Below are positions 12,366 through 26,032 of a stretch of 64,000 bases of DNA, one piece after another. The notes under the pieces were generated by a model that searched no databases, had not been told where the DNA came from, and saw nothing but the letters and a program-made list of their open reading frames with translations. Both the position numbers and the translations under genes were made by a program. The DNA is from Motacilla alba alba (Eukaryota > Chordata > Aves > Passeriformes > Motacillidae), in contig NC_052019.1 of assembly GCF_015832195.1 (NCBI RefSeq), positions 5,379,685-5,443,684 of the forward strand, given 5' to 3'. Each line of letters begins with the position of its first letter. Position 1 is the stretch's first letter.

Positions 12366-12599
12366 CCATGCCCAGCACACCACAAGGTTTAGCTGTGCTG
12401 AGAAGCTGCAGATGTCCCAGACACAGCACAAGTCCCAGGGGTGACAGTGGAGGCATGAGGTGGAGAAGGAAATCCATGTAAGCACACTAATGGACCCAGG
12501 ATTTGGGAGTATACCCATTTTTCTTCTTTGTCAGCTGCTTGGTGAGCACCTCAGAGGGTACAAACCACCTGAGCACTAGCTCTCCTTGGAGCACAGTTA

Positions 12600-13135
12600 T
12601 GTGGCCACCAAGCATTTCAAGACACAAGAGCAAATTTTGTTAATTGCTGGATGACCTAAATCCCATTCCTAATTTTGAAGTGATGTAAATCTAATATTTA
12701 ACCAACCGAATAAAGCAGCCTAAGTTTATTCTGGGGCACATGGTCATAGTCATAGCTTATAGTAAATAGGTAAGGCAGGCAACTTAGTGGATAACAATCA
12801 TGTTCAGGGGTTAGGGAATTGTTAGGAGCTGTTTTGCCAAGATAAGCTTTCTGACATCCATCATTGCTTCTGTCAAACCCAAGAGGTTGTGAGCGTGGTG
12901 AGAAGCTGCCGTGGTTTTGCTTTATTAAAAGGCTTTCTTGAGTTTACCAAAGGGATTTTTAGCAAATATTGATTTTGCAGTGCTGATAATCCCCTGCAAG
13001 CAGGTACTGTGCCCTATAGCATTTAAATAACTGTTGCACAGCTATTTTGGGAGATAATTCCAGAAGTTATTTAATTATTTTTGTCTATATAATTTATCTC
13101 TTTATCTATTTATCTGTCTATTTTCATCTATTTTA
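12600..13135. promoter_or_regulatory. AT-rich, low-repeat candidate conserved element
   Basis: Unique AT-rich sequence contains homeodomain-type words, including gctgataatccc (OTX/PITX-like) and ttatttaattattttt. It ends in an imperfect tatctat run (about 13090-13130). No coding frame or recognisable repeat is present. Confidence 0.3.
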
Positions 13136-16100
13136 TACAAAACCAGCACTCAGTCCAGGCAGGTTGCTATTCCTGCTGCTACAGTTCAGCTGAGTCTGAT
13201 GGGAGCCACAACTTCCTGAGAGTCACTTCAGGGCCCATGATCAACAGCCTAATGGGGATTTACCAAATTACTGCTCATTAGCAGAGCTGCATCAGGTTAC
13301 CATAAACAGGGTAATTCAGCCCAAACCTCCTTCACTGACAGCATTCCCCCTCACTGGGGCTCTGTATCACTCTGGCCCTCCTCATCTTCTCCAGGATGGA
13401 GGCAAAGGAGCGAACTTTCCTCTCTGAAGAGCTCAGATCACGTGGGAAAACCGCACAGAGCGTGGAGGGATCTTGACATACAAATGTGCGGCGCCTCTTC
13501 AAAGCTCCAGCACAGAAGCTGTTTACACTGTAAATAAACAGACACAAGTAGCGGGTGCAATCCTTTTCCTCATGCTCCACTCTTCTGGGAAAGAGAGGCA
13601 GCTCCAGAGGTACTGTGCCCAAGTGCAACAGCAAAAAAAAATTCCCCCTAATTTTAGTTATTGGGTGGTGGTGGAAGGGGTCCTCTGAAATCAACTGGGA
13701 AAAAAATGGGACAAGGAGGCTTGGAACAGTGAAATAGCAGGAACTCATTTTAATCAGCAGGTTTTCAGAGAAGGCAGGCAAAGGTGATGATGGATTTGCT
13801 CGTGCCATCCCATGTCCAGGCACATCTGGCTTCTCTGCTGGCATGGTCAGTGCTGAGGAGTATTGGGAAACAGGGGTAATTCAGGTCCATCCCTCCCAAA
13901 GAAATGCTTTCCAGCAGGAAAAAAGCAAACTTTGGATGAGCAACAAGTGAATCATTTACTTCTGCCTGATTATTAAAAGAAAATCCAGACTGGGATGACA
14001 GGTTTAGTGAGTATGAGAGCTACTGCTGCAGGTACAAGGCTGCAGCTTCTTCTTACAGCTACGGGTTTTACACAGACTGTAGGGAGTCCTGCATGTAGGA
14101 CCCCAAAAGCAGCCCTTAGTGAACTGCAGTGGGGAAGAAGTAAAGTTTTTCCCCAGACTGGGTGGGCAGAGGAGGAAAGAAGGGAAGAAAAAGGCATTGT
14201 CTGAGTGATGGGGAATGTGGAGCAGGGCAGAGCAGCATCTGTCCCTGAGGAGAGCAAATGGGTGCCCAGCTGGTGTGCTGAGCACCTGCAGCTGAGCAAG
14301 GGCAGGAACACTGACAGCTGCTGTCTGAGGTGTGTAGGGGGTCTTCTGCGGGTGACCTTTTCAGCTGTGGGACAGCTCTGTGACATTTCTCAGGGCTTTC
14401 AGACCCACCAGAGCTTTGGCCTTGGCCAGCCAGCACCCTTGCATCAGGCACTGGAGGAGGGAAGCAAAGCATGCCTGGCCACAAAAGCAAGATGAGACCT
14501 TCTGATGGTCAGGGATGTCCAGCAGCCACCAGCCCTGTGCTCTGAGAAACGTGTGGAGCAGCTCTGTGGGATCCAGCAGGACCTGGTGGGTTGGGTGGCA
14601 CAGGCTGGACCAGCAGCCTTGCATCACCTCTTGGCTTTCAGCCACCAAGTGCACTTCCTCCTCCTGTCCATCCCTGTGGGATTAAACTTTCCTCTGCCAG
14701 GTGCTCTGTGGTTGGGGCAGGGCTTGGAGAGGCTGGATGATGGTGGTGAGAGAGCTTTAAAATAACCCAGGGTGTGGACACCTCTCTGGCAGTCATGTTC
14801 TAGAAGGGTCTGGCTTGCCCAAACTTGTGCTGTGTGCCCTCATCCCTCAATGGTGGGGGCCTCTGTGGGGATGAAATCAGCTGCAGGTTCCCTCCTGGCA
14901 GCCAAGCCTGGAAGGCTCCTCAAGGACCAAGGCTCTCCTGCAGTGCAGGGCAAAGCCATCCTTCGCATGTCTCCAAATGGCAAGGCTTTGGGTCAGGCTG
15001 CACCAGGGCTGGCTGTCAAGCCTTGGAGAGCTGAGGTTGGACTAGACAAACTCCAGAAGTCTCTTTCCACCTGAATGATCCCATGATCATTCCCATGAGT
15101 TTCCCTGTGATGGCAGGACCAGCTAGATGCACATCACATGTAGCTCTGTAATGAAGACATATCCAAAACTCCTCCAGACAGGGCTTGGGTCACACTGTCT
15201 CTGGATGTAATGACACAGCCAGTCCAACAGGATCCTGTAGCAAAACAGACATTGCATGATAGAAGTGTGAGAAAGTTGATGCCCCGATCCATGGATGGGC
15301 TTTCACCAGGAATTAGGCACCGCTGTGTCTCCACGCACAAGAGCCTGGTGCCACTATAACCTGAGCTTGCCCAGCCGAGCCAGGAGCCACCACACAGATG
15401 TCCCTACAGCCTGTCCATGAAGCACCTGTCCTCCAAACCAGGCTCCAGCCATGGCCATCCCCACCTTGGGGTGTTTATTTCCTAGTGTTCTCACTCTCAC
15501 CCCAAACTATTTCTGAGGCTGTTTCACAGCACCTCAGCGGGAGCACTAAGGCTGTCCAGAGGATGAGGTGGGTTGAGACTGTGTTCCTGCTGTGGGAAGA
15601 AGAAGGACAGGGCAGAATGATGGCAGTACAGGTGGGAGAGTGGAGGTGGCTGCTCCTGCTGCTTCTGGATGGATGAAAGGCACAGGGACAGGCAGAGAGA
15701 GCTGCCAGTGGAGGGGACACCCCAACCCACCCTCCCCAGCCATCAGCACACAGACCCTGCAGCTGCAGGCTGGGGCTTTTCACCAACTGAGCACCCAAGT
15801 GCTCCCATTGCTGAGGCCTCTGTGTGCCACAGTGCCAGCCTCCCTGCTGACAAGGGAGCACTAGTGATGAGATCCCATGTGTTTTTGTTTTGCTGAGGTA
15901 ATTGCCAGCAAACACTCTAGCTTGATAAGCAAAACATTGGCAAGATGCAATTTCTAAAGCATCTTTAGCTAAATTTGTAGTGGTTGTCTCCAATTTGCAG
16001 TCCTGTTTGTGTCTGTGAAGAAGACACACACTTTCTCAGCTCCTTTCTCATGTTCCCACTTGCCTTGCACAGCCATGGAGGTAGAAGGAGGATTCCCCTC

Positions 16101-17849
16101 GCTTTATGCAGCTTGGCTTTGACTGAATAGCTTCCAGTTACCTTGAAACCTAATCTTCTTTTGAACTCTTTTTAAGTCAGTTGCATTCTTGGAAGGAGAT
16201 GAGCCTGCGAACTTGTATCATCTGATGAGAGAGATAAGAGCCCTGCAGAACCTACGCCCAGTGGCAGGCACAAGCCAGAAAATATCTGCACCTGCTCACA
16301 TGGAAAAAGCACGCGGGTATTAGAGGAGGCAATTTGCCTTTCATGAGTTTGGGGATGTTTATTCCATGGAGAAAGCTTCTCCGAGATGTCCTGGCTGCCT
16401 GTTTTGGGACAACTGGCCATCAGTCCTATGGGAGCTCTGGGACACATTGCAAGACAAAATGGTTCTGAATGTCCCTAGATGAAGATAATAATTCGCTTTT
16501 TGAGGTGGTTTGGTGCTGTGCTTTGCAGCACAGGTAAAGCTCTCTCTGGTAAAGAGAGCTTACAGAAAGAAGCTGAAAACCTTGCCATCCTTAGATCTAT
16601 AACTCCCAATTTTTGCTCTTCCTCTTGCCCTAAGATAGGGTTTCAGCAACAAGATGCTCTAAAAATTTAGGTCTGTCTTCCTTGCCAGTCTTCCTTCCAG
16701 TTTTGTTTCCAACCATTGCTTGTTTCCAGTTCTCCACCAGAGACCATAAAACGAGCCCAAGGATCACATAACTGCTTAGGTCACACAGTGGTAACCCCCA
16801 TTCTAGGGGGGTATACAGAGCTCTTCCCGTTGTCCCTATACCCCACTCTTTGGGTTAAGGTGTGACTTTTGGGTAGACTGTCAGGTTTCCTGCACTGATG
16901 TATATCCAATAGGATCCAAGTGTCTCTGACAAATGTCTAAGCTCCCAGCTGTAGATCCAAGGGTTTAGATGTTCACCTTTTCTCCTTGCCATGGAGCGGC
17001 CTCACTCTGCTGCTGGCTTTGCATCAGCAAAGATCTCGCCACTCAGAGATGAACCCAAACTAGCACAGAGAGACAAGGACAACTTGAGAGAGACAATGAC
17101 AATCAGATCGGCTTTCTCTGACCCCTCCCTCCACCCAAACTGGCCATGAGACCAAATGGTGCCTGCCATGGAGCAGAGGAGCATCAAAAGACAGGAGGGC
17201 TGCAGAGAGCAACAAAAGCCGCTGCATGCAACATCAGGGCTGGATGCTGAGCACGAAGCAACCAACCTAGCCAAGGGCAAAGATCTGGGCCCTCAGGACT
17301 CCTGTGGGAAGCTGGGGTGACGGCACCTTTTTCATGTGCCTTTTGTGCTCCTCCATGGCTTCTTGGATCCCCAGCTTCAAACACATCTGCTTATCTCCCT
17401 GCATTACTCAGTGCTGCTCTACGTGTGCTCTAATGCATCTTCAAAGCGCGGCGCTCACCGCAGTGAACAGACCGGTTGATTCAATTAAAGAAACTTCTAA
17501 TCAACAATGGTAGTGACTGTGAGGGGTGGGGAGATGATTTGGGGCAGCTGGGGAAAAAAATTGCCCTAAAATTGCTCATTGTCAGAGCCATCCGAGGTGA
17601 TACCTGTAACAACTCAAAAGCTTTCTGTAAAGGTCTCACCCTCACAGGAACAGAGGAGCCTCTGCAAGAGCAGACGTGTACTAATGGGTTTTCCTTTTTT
17701 AGTAGTGTTATTCCCACTGGGATATTAAAGAGCTCCCCCAGAGCATCTGGGCAAACAGCTAATTCCCCCGAAACCCAGGGCGGTTCATCAGCCCCAATAC
17801 ATTGGCTCTGAGTTATTCTCAACACTCCGAATGCCAGATGTGGGTTTCA
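13136..17849. other. no gene recognised
   Basis: Apart from the CR1 tail at 15020-15100, this is unique non-coding sequence. Frames up to 184 codons (15475-16029 minus) show no domain and have no convincing splice context. Confidence 0.6.
15020..15100 (+). mobile_element. short CR1 LINE tail
   Basis: The phrase gaggttggactagacaaactc, followed by cagaagtctctttccacctg and gatcccatgatcatt, is the usual CR1 3' terminus on the plus strand. Confidence 0.75.
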
Positions 17850-18125
17850 AATTGTAACAGTGAGGGCGAGCAACAGGAAACAACCAGCCTTTTCCCTCTC
17901 GGAATTTCTTTGTTAATTAAAAAAAGGGGAAAAAAGTGGTGAAAATCTAAATTCTGGTTCCAGAGGGTTTGGGCAGAGTCTCAGCTGGAGCAAAACTGGG
18001 CTCTTGTGAAAAGCCGGCTCTTGGTGTGGAGATCCCCGTGGCTGTCGGAGGAATTTTTTCCTTTGTACATTACATTTTTTGAGTCATGGCATTGCTGTTT
18101 ATTTTCACCTCGCTCTCAACTGTGG
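17850..18125. promoter_or_regulatory. candidate conserved non-coding element
   Basis: Unique sequence includes tttgttaattaaaaaaaggg (homeodomain-like) and several retained CpGs. It precedes a GC-rich block at 18180-18480. No coding frame is recognised. Confidence 0.25.
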
Positions 18126-18179
18126 TGGGATGACATCAGAGCCCCCCAATGACTGGAGAGGAGCCTCTTTGCCAAGCAC

Positions 18180-18480
18180 CCCAACTGGAATCCTACCAGT
18201 GTGCGCCGATCACATGACGGGTTTTGGGGCTATGGGAAAGGAGGCGAGTGGGAGTGGGGCCGCCGGCTGCCAGAAGAGTTCCTGGGGCCCACAGCCCGCT
18301 TCTGCCCACATCTGAGGAGCTGCTGGGAAGGCGAGCGGGAAGGAGGGAGCTGCAGAGCAGATGCATTGCTCCGGTGGGCCGTCTCCAGCCTGCAGGCCCG
18401 CGGGAAGGCGCGCCCGCACCAACGCTCCCGGCGGTTCTCTTTGATAGGTGCCGTGGAGGAGCAAGATTGTGCATCGGGGC
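18180..18480. promoter_or_regulatory. GC-rich, CpG-containing block
   Basis: CpG words such as ggggccgccggc, cccgcgggaaggcgcgcccg and cggcggttc are enriched relative to the flanks. This is a possible small CpG island or enhancer. Open frames here look like by-products of high GC. Confidence 0.35.
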
Positions 18481-18722
18481 AGAAAGAGAGAGATCCAGTC
18501 CGGGAAGTCGTGTCTATCTTTGTTCTCCTCCTACCTGATTGCGGGATGACTCATCCCCTTCAAACCAGCGAGGCTATTTCTGACACGAGGTGCTACTTGG
18601 CGTGAGTAAAGATGGAAAAGCCTGCCCCATAACTTGGATGATAAAAAGGATAATAATTATGCTTTATATAGCAGACTTACAAATAATGGCTTGCTTCTTT
18701 GGCTCTTCAAGACCACACACGC

Positions 18723-18745
18723 TTTTTTTTTTTTTTTTTTTTTTT
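18723..18745 (+). repeat. poly(T) tract, 23 bases
   Basis: Uninterrupted T run, flanked by unique sequence on both sides. No retrocopy is recognised. Confidence 0.9.
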
Positions 18746-18749
18746 AAGG

Positions 18750-21700
18750 GGGAGAGGTGTGGGGGGTTAATTTGGGACTTTTTTAGCTGGAACGGGAGAT
18801 CTGTGTGGTCCCGTAGGCTCCTGTATAATAATTCTTTTAGCTTAATATCTTTTGATCTCCTCTAAGTTATTCATCAGCCCTGAATAACACACTGCTTGAC
18901 AGTCAGAACTTTTTATTGGTGAAACGGCGATTCGTTTCACCTTCAAACAAAAGCAGGCTCGATGCTGTGCCTCCCCAGGAACCCATGGGCAGGTGTCAGG
19001 TACCTTAGGAGAAATGGGATACTAAGTGGAGACAGGAAGGAACAGGAAGAAAAAGGAGCAAGGTTGACAAAGAAAGTTACAAAGGAACAAAAAGAAAAAG
19101 CTGTCCAAAGAAGATGAGAGGCACTTGAAAGATAAAAAACCAAAAGTTTAAAAATTGGGGTCTTTTTACCCATTCAACTAAAATATAAAAGGGAAAATAA
19201 GGGCAGAAGTGAGATACAGGTAAAGGGAAGTTAGTTCAAGTCATCCTGAGGAATCCAGTGAATATCTGTTTCAAGCCCCACAAGCATGGAGAAAAGAAAG
19301 TCTGGAGGATGAAGTGGTCGAGGCTGAGGAAGTGGGTTGATATGCTCACATCCAGGGAACCCCATTGTCTCATCCTGCAAAACCTGTCAGGCTGGGGAAG
19401 GCGCAAGTGAAGACCACCTCCAACTGAAGAACAGCCCAGGCTCCCTATATTTGGCAAGAGAGGGAATTGGTCTGCCCAGCTAAACACTCTGACCTGGGAT
19501 CAACAGCATGGCGAGTGCCAGAACATCTCCCAAACACCAGGAGGGACAGTGTAAAGGTTTTGAGAGTTGAAAACTGCTGTAAGACTTTGGAGTGGCACAC
19601 AGGGCACGTCAAGTTCCTCTGGAGATGGTTGGTGCTGCTGGGAGCAAGGAAGAAGTGCCCTGTGTGTGAAACATCAGCTGAATGGAAGGGAGATCACTGG
19701 TGGGACTCTCTAAGGATCAGTGCTGGAAATCATCTCACGTCTTCCCCACTGGCTTCAGCACAAAAAGGAACCCCATGCTGATAAATCAGCTGATCTCAAA
19801 GAATGGGGGAGGGGAAAAAAGGCATAACTAGTCTGGAAAAATACACAAACAACAATGACACCAGAAATAGGGTGGCAACAAAGAGCACAGAAGGCAAGGT
19901 GGCACACTTAGGGTGGCATTCATGTGACCTTGCATTGGCCATCTGAAAATAGTCCAAACTGCTCTGTAACTGGAAAGAAAAGCAGATCCAAAAATTAAGT
20001 TTACCGTTAGGAAGCAGTAATAATAACTGTTACCACACACACAGTGTATGAGAACATCATGCAAACCAGTGTAGAAGGAAAAAAAATTATGTTTACTCTC
20101 AGATGTAGCTTCCCCCATGGAGAGGCACAGATGATGCCAGGGCAGATGGCAGGGTGCAGTCACAGTGACCTGGAGCTCCAAAGACATTGCCAGTGTCTCA
20201 GCAACATCCACTTGGAAAGAGATGGTCACACAACAGAGCTGGCCAGCACCGGGACATGGAAGTGAGGGACACCACAGCAGTACAGCCAGGAGCTGGATAC
20301 CTCAGGCAGGAGATGGCTGACCAGCTTGGGGTTGGATGCTGGCATGTGCCCAGATCATGGCATGGGATTTTGATTTTCATCATTGAATCTAGCTGGGACA
20401 GAGTGGTATTAATCCATCCTCAGACCTCCTGCCATTGCTGCTGTAATGTCTGAGGAGCATTTATTCCTTGGCAATTCTGGAACAGGGAAGGACTCTTCCA
20501 AGGACTTTGCACCTCATGTAATATTGTAGTTTCTACATCATCTGAACCAGCCAGGACTTCAATCAAAGCCAGGATTAATAGCCAATCGATGATATTTCCC
20601 TTGTTTTCCACCCAGGTGCCCATGTTTATCCTGTGGGGTACAAATAGAAAGTGAAATGAAGCCCATCTCAAGGCATCTGTAACAAGGTCACCTTGGTTCT
20701 GACCTGGAAGACCTGCTCCTGCCAGGCTGGAGATATCCTCTTGTAAGACAGAGATGTTGGAGAGATCTCTGTGGTTTGGTGTCCACCACATGCATCTGTC
20801 CATGCTGAGACCTGTCTCCAGTGAGAGTCTTGGGCTCACAGCAGCAAACAGCAAGCAATTTCTGATCTCTGGAAGCAAAGCAAGAGAAGCAGAGGTCAGA
20901 AATACCATCCCAGCGAACTGTGGCAGCTGTTGGCCAGATACCCAAATCAGAGTTTTTCTCTCCAAGTTTTAACTCCATCCTTGCAGCACAGCAGGCAGGT
21001 CAAAGCCTGCTTTGAAGCGAAACCCGGGCTGTAACCCATATGCCCAGGGCAGGCACAGGGCCAGGTTCACACCATGCATTAGCCCTGGCTCTCAGGGCTT
21101 GTGTGTGGTCAGTCTGGGCCAAGGCTCTGGTGGAATACTCACAGCTGCGTGGGAAGCTCCTCAGGAAAGGGGCCAGCAGTGCCAAGGCTGCCGTGGAGCC
21201 AGGTGGCAAACACTGGTGAGTGAACCGGCCAGGACAAAAGTGGTCCAGCACCAGTGGGCAGGAACCAGAATCGAGCTCCTGCATGGAGACCCACTCCAGC
21301 CAAGCTCTCCCTGGATGTGGATCTCTGGCAACACCAACCCACACTGGCATTGGGACAAACCCAACAGTGGGAAAGACACTCAGAGCAGCCAGTGCCAGCA
21401 AGAGCAGGGCCATGCTCTGCCTGTTGCCCCTGTAGGGGCTTTGCAAACCCATCACAGGGTTACCCATGAGGGTATGGAAGCACTGGGAGGGGGAAGCAGA
21501 AAGGCAGAACTGCTAATGTGCAGTCTGAATCCAGCAATTCTGCAAGGCTGTTGGTATCAATACCTTGGTTTGGGCTGGAAAATTAAAGATTAAGAGAAAA
21601 GCATGGGATTTAGGCATGGATTAAAGAAAGAAATAGTAGATAGCAGGCAAGAATGTAACCAGGAACATAGGATGCTTCACTATGAGAAATTACGAAGACA

Positions 21701-22890
21701 GTTGAAGGCAGAAAAGAGCTGTGGGTCCCAATCTCAGCAGCAGAAGGAGAGATGCAAAGCAAATCCAGGCTGAGCAGGCAAGCTGGCAAATATGTTTGTG
21801 CCCTTCAAATGGAACAAGATACAGCCAGGATCCTGTGCTGGTTTTCTGTGGGGAGCCTGGGGGTGGTGTTGGGGTGTGGGGCCTTGAACTGGGGGTTTCT
21901 GCACCTGTAAGGGTTGAAGATAAACTGAGCAATGGGCTCAGTGTCAAGGACAGTCCTGGCCCAGCATCCCTGAGACTCTGCTCTGGAAGGAATTTTTCCC
22001 CAATGAGAGAAATTGAAGCTATGGCTAAAACCTGTCCCTCTTGTCATCAACAGGGACTAGAGGAAAGTAATTTTAAACTCAGCTGCAAAGCAGATTCTTT
22101 GGCTAAAAATCTGTTGCCTTAAAGACAGTTGTTGAGATGTGCTTGAGTATCCACCCTCTCCAGCCCCCAGCTGCTGCTCCAGTCTCCCATGGATACATAA
22201 ACCAGCCCTTGAGGATGTCTCAGACAGCCCAGCACCTCTCAATTGTCCTCAGGGGCCATGTGTGTTTGACAAAATGTTTGACAAAATGTGCTTAGAGGTG
22301 CTGGAGAGAGCTCATACAGCCCGGATAACTCTGTTATAGACACACCCCAAATTTAGGGATTTATGCCTTGGTTCTGAGTCCAAACAGAACTCCAGCTGGG
22401 GAATCTTTTTCCTGCTCATTGCTGAGCTGCAAGCTGCTTGGCCATAACGGTGGCTGCTGGCAATTGGCTCTTGCACAAACATAACACAAGTCTCTTAAGC
22501 AAAGCAAAATTCATATATGCCACACTGATAAATCCTCATGAAACACCAACAGAGCCAATGGGTCAGACAGGTCACATTTCCATACAGCACAAATCAGCTT
22601 TGCTACATCCAAATGAAGGCAGTCACATCAATTTACTCCTGCTGGAGAAGTGGGCCCAAGAACCTTGATGGGAAAGCTATTTCATCTGTCATGCCTTCAC
22701 TTCAGAGAGCAGGTTGTGAGGCAGCTTACTGAGTGCAGTGCTCAGATGCAATATGATAAGGCACTTCCATGCCTGGAAGAAACACCAGTCGAGAGAGATT
22801 TTAATAATGACTGCCTCGCAGAAGGGTCGTACTGTTGGGCAGCAAGTGTCCTCGTTCAGTCTGTGAAGAAGAGTTGCATTTAATCCTGGT
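18750..22890. other. no gene recognised; possible old retroelement debris
   Basis: Unique sequence with A/G-rich stretches (19020-19230). Around 19700-19735 the words gggactctctaaggatcagtg faintly resemble the CR1 reverse-transcriptase region, but the match is too weak to call. A two-copy tgtttgacaaaa repeat lies at about 22262-22287. Confidence 0.5.
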
Positions 22891-22899
22891 GCACCACTT

Positions 22900-23110
22900 T
22901 TCCTGTTAAACCAGACTCCTAGGAAAGACTAATGCGGAAGGAGATGCAATCAAGGCAAGCCAGTGGAAAGATAACCCATCAATTACCCAGCGGCTTGGGA
23001 TATTCCTTCAAAGGCCTGTTCAATTAGACATCTGATTTGCATGTCTTTCCCATTTGCTCTAGGTACTCATTAGGGGCATTTAAATACAACCCTGACTTCA
23101 GCCCCACAAA
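22900..23110. promoter_or_regulatory. candidate conserved element with octamer motif
   Basis: Unique AT-balanced sequence carries agataaccc (GATA-like), gttcaattagacatc (homeodomain-like), atttgcatg (POU octamer) and aggcatttaaata-type words clustered in about 150 bp. Enhancer function is inferred. Confidence 0.35.
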
Positions 23111-24988
23111 GCCCTGGGTGGATGCTTTTGAGAACCTCATTTTAGTTTATCAGAGTTGTCAGAAGTTGCAATTACTGTAGAGCAAGAGACAAAGTGCTTT
23201 ATCACCCCTTTGAATCTGCTGGGATTAACACCCCTCTTGCAAAAATAAGTGTCTTTGCAGTCTTTAAAGATCCCAAAGATCAAGATCTCCTAAGCCTCAT
23301 CAGAGGGACAGTCACAGTGGCCCCCAACACTGGACTGATGTGCAGCTCAGCTCAACTTTGCCCTTTTCCCCTCTTTTTAACACATTTATGCCCAAGTAAT
23401 TGGTTGTTGTCCTGGTCCATGACGACTCATTAAGTCAGGACCAGCTGCTCTCCCTTCAGAAAGAGACCAGGACTAGGCTCTGGCTGCCCTTGGCTGCAGT
23501 ATCTGGGTTTTTCAGCATGGAGAGGGGACCGCCCTGCTGTCCCCACGCGACAGGTCTGTCCTGTCCTCCTGTCCAACCTCTCTGACCTTTGCTGCTCTGT
23601 CCGAGCCTTGTGCTCTCCATCCCAGTCTTTTAGGCTGAGCTGCTATTTCAACATCATCTGAGCTGAACTGGGATAGGACTGACATGTGGACCCCCATCCA
23701 GCTGTGGCCTGGTGCTTGTCTGAGATTTTGGAATCTCAGATAGGGAGCACAACCCCACCAAGCTTGGCCCGTGGTTGGGACATCCACACTGTTCCTATCC
23801 CATGTTGGCACTGGTCTCTAACGAGCTCAAATCTATCTGAAAACTGCTCAGGAGTCTATTTTAGCATAGGATGTAAGAACTGAATATCTTCAAGTCTGCC
23901 TTCCCCCAGAAAATTTGCCTGAAATTTGCCCAAAGTTTCAAAGATTGCTATGAAAGAAGACACTTGAGCGCTGATAAATCCTTGAGGAAAACAGATTTAA
24001 AAAAATTAAAAATCACCCCTCCCTTTCTCCTCCCTGCCTTTGGCAGAGCAACACAAGCAGACGTGGTGTAGACACAGCTGTACCCGCACCAAGGGCTTTG
24101 GTCAGTGCAGTGTGGTATCGTGGGAGGCAGCGCAGTGAACACGCTCCAGCAGGAGAAATCCTTCCAGCTTTGGCCCAGCCTCGGTCAATATTTGTCTTGA
24201 GTTTGCACAGAGCCAGCCTCAGGAGTGATGAGGATTGCACATCCCTGCGTGTGCCAGGCCAGCAGACCTGGACCAGGCACATGGGCTGCGCACAGCAGCA
24301 CCCCATCCCTGGGAGGGCATGATGGGTGCTGGAAGAAGTATAAGAGAAAAACCAGGGGTGGCCCCAAACCCCAACCAGCCTGACCCCACCAAACCCTTTG
24401 TGCCTTTGTGCCTGTGCAACAGCACCCCAAATACAAGCAAGAAAGCAGACAGTGTTTTAAATGAAGAAAACCATGTTAGCCTTATCCCAGCCTTTGATTT
24501 CTGCTTGGATGTTCTTGTACAAGGTATAAAGGTAGTGTTTCTAATGAGATTACATATTATAGTCAGTCAGGAGCTGTTAAAAGGCTGTTTCTAATGGGAT
24601 TAAAATGTATAGCACCCAGTTATAGCCGTAATTGCATTACACCCCTAAGGAGAGCCTGTAGTGTAAACTGAAGGCAGGTCAGGGATGCAGCACACGCTGC
24701 TTCACTTCAGTATCTCCTGAGCTGCTTCCCTGTTTTTCCTTTTTTCCCCTGTCTTGGATGAAGAACAAAGAGGGAGAAAATTTAGCAGAGTGTCAGGAAG
24801 TGACTGGAGGCTAATCCCTCTGCTGACACTCCCCAGCACCAGGGGGAAGTAACTGAGATCAGCCAAATTGGCATATCAAAAGCCTTCTAATTATGTCACT
24901 GGTGGTTTAAGCCAATTCCTAACATTCTTATTCATGGAGTTTCCAGCACAAGAAAACCTTTCTTAATCTGAGCTGCTGTGGAGCAGAA

Positions 24989-24994
24989 TTTAAT
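24989..24994 (-). terminator. possible ATTAAA poly(A) signal for the candidate transcript
   Basis: The minus strand reads ATTAAA, about 165 nt downstream of the candidate stop at 25158. It is a common variant signal, but short AT-rich hexamers are frequent by chance. Confidence 0.2.
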
Positions 24995-25157
24995 GTCATG
25001 GATGGGTTTCTCTTTGTTGGTGCTGAGGATGCCAGGATGGCTCCCTGCTCACAGAGAACAGGCTATGTGATGGCAAGACATGCAAAACTTTGCGAGCACA
25101 GATTAATCACTTAAAAAATAAAGTCAAATCCCTCGTCCCCATACACTTACACTCTGG

Positions 25158-25248
25158 TCAGGGAGAGTTGCAGTAAGTGCAGATCAGTTTTTCCAAGAAA
25201 TGATGCTGTGACAGGAGAGATTCTGTTTCCCTGCATGTCCACCCAAAC
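25158..25248 (-). CDS. candidate terminal coding exon of the same unrecognised gene
   Basis: A good acceptor (tgttgtacag) opens this block. Joined in phase 2 to the exon at 25686-25537, the frame continues FGWTCRETESLLSQ and ends in CTYCNSP followed by TGA at 25160-25158. An unusually good donor (gtaagtg) follows the stop by about ten bases, so the last exon may be further spliced. A variant poly(A) signal, ATTAAA (minus strand), lies at 24989-24994. This is only a hypothesis. Confidence 0.22.
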
Positions 25249-25536
25249 CTGTACAACACAAAGCTCTATATCAATGAATCCCACCGGGAATTCACCTTCT
25301 GGTGTTAAACACAGCAGGGTCAACACTGAAGCAGCTTGTTCAGTTCCATCTCAAAATCTGGGTCTTAAAAAATGCTCTTGAGCAACTCCCTACCCCAAGT
25401 CTGCATTCCTTGCTGCCACCCCAGTGCTATCAACAGTGAGGGTCCGTGCTGGACTGCACGTGGAATGTGTCCACAGCCTTGGCAGTGAGGACAAGCCAAG
25501 GACCCAGGGCATCCTGGCAGCTGGTGTCTGTCCTAC

Positions 25537-25686
25537 CTGTTTGGCCGCACACCTCCCTCTAAACAGGGACAGCCAGCTGGTTTGAAGGGTGTGAGTTTAA
25601 AGCAGTAATAATACTCGGTCCGTAGGTAGCACTTTTCATCTGCAGCTTCAAATCTCTTGACAAATGTTGCTCGCAGTAGCAGAGAT
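25537..25686 (-). CDS. candidate internal exon of an unrecognised gene
   Basis: A 150-nt block on the minus strand is flanked by a strong acceptor (tttgttcttttcag) and a donor (AACAG|gtagga). One frame is open throughout and encodes a cysteine- and tyrosine-rich peptide that includes EKCYLRTEYYYCFKL and AGCPCLEGG. Both flanking introns would be phase 2. The other two frames contain stops. A 50-codon open frame is not rare by chance, so the support comes mainly from the splice sites and from phase agreement with the neighbouring blocks at 25158-25248 and 26033-26119. No homology is recognised. The spaced PCLEG...GWTC across the next junction faintly recalls the C-terminus of TAFA (FAM19A) chemokine-like proteins, but the other TAFA cysteines are not evident. 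Confidence 0.3.
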
Positions 25687-26032
25687 CTGAAAAGAACAAA
25701 GGAATTGGGTCTGTGCCCATCTTGCTCCTTTGTAATATGCAAAGAGGGCCAGAAATCACTTTGTTCATGTTAGATTTTATTTATTTTCTTTTCTAATGTA
25801 TTAGAAATGCAGATTTTCATTGCCCAAGAGAAAACTGTGCATCCCTATCATAAAGCAGATACTGAGCAGGTGACACTCAAGCAAACAGGGGAGTGATTTG
25901 TTCTCAAGCTACTTAAATCACCAGCTTTTGTACTTTTCTGTTGTTATTGTTGTTACAACTCAAGAGCCTGCAAAACACTTGGGAGCAAAGAGACTTCTGG
26001 TAAGAGCTTGACATGGCACTGTCACCACTCAC

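Noticed and set aside
19690..19930. Possible CR1 reverse-transcriptase fragment
   Set aside because: Only a single short phrase resembles CR1, which is too little to call.
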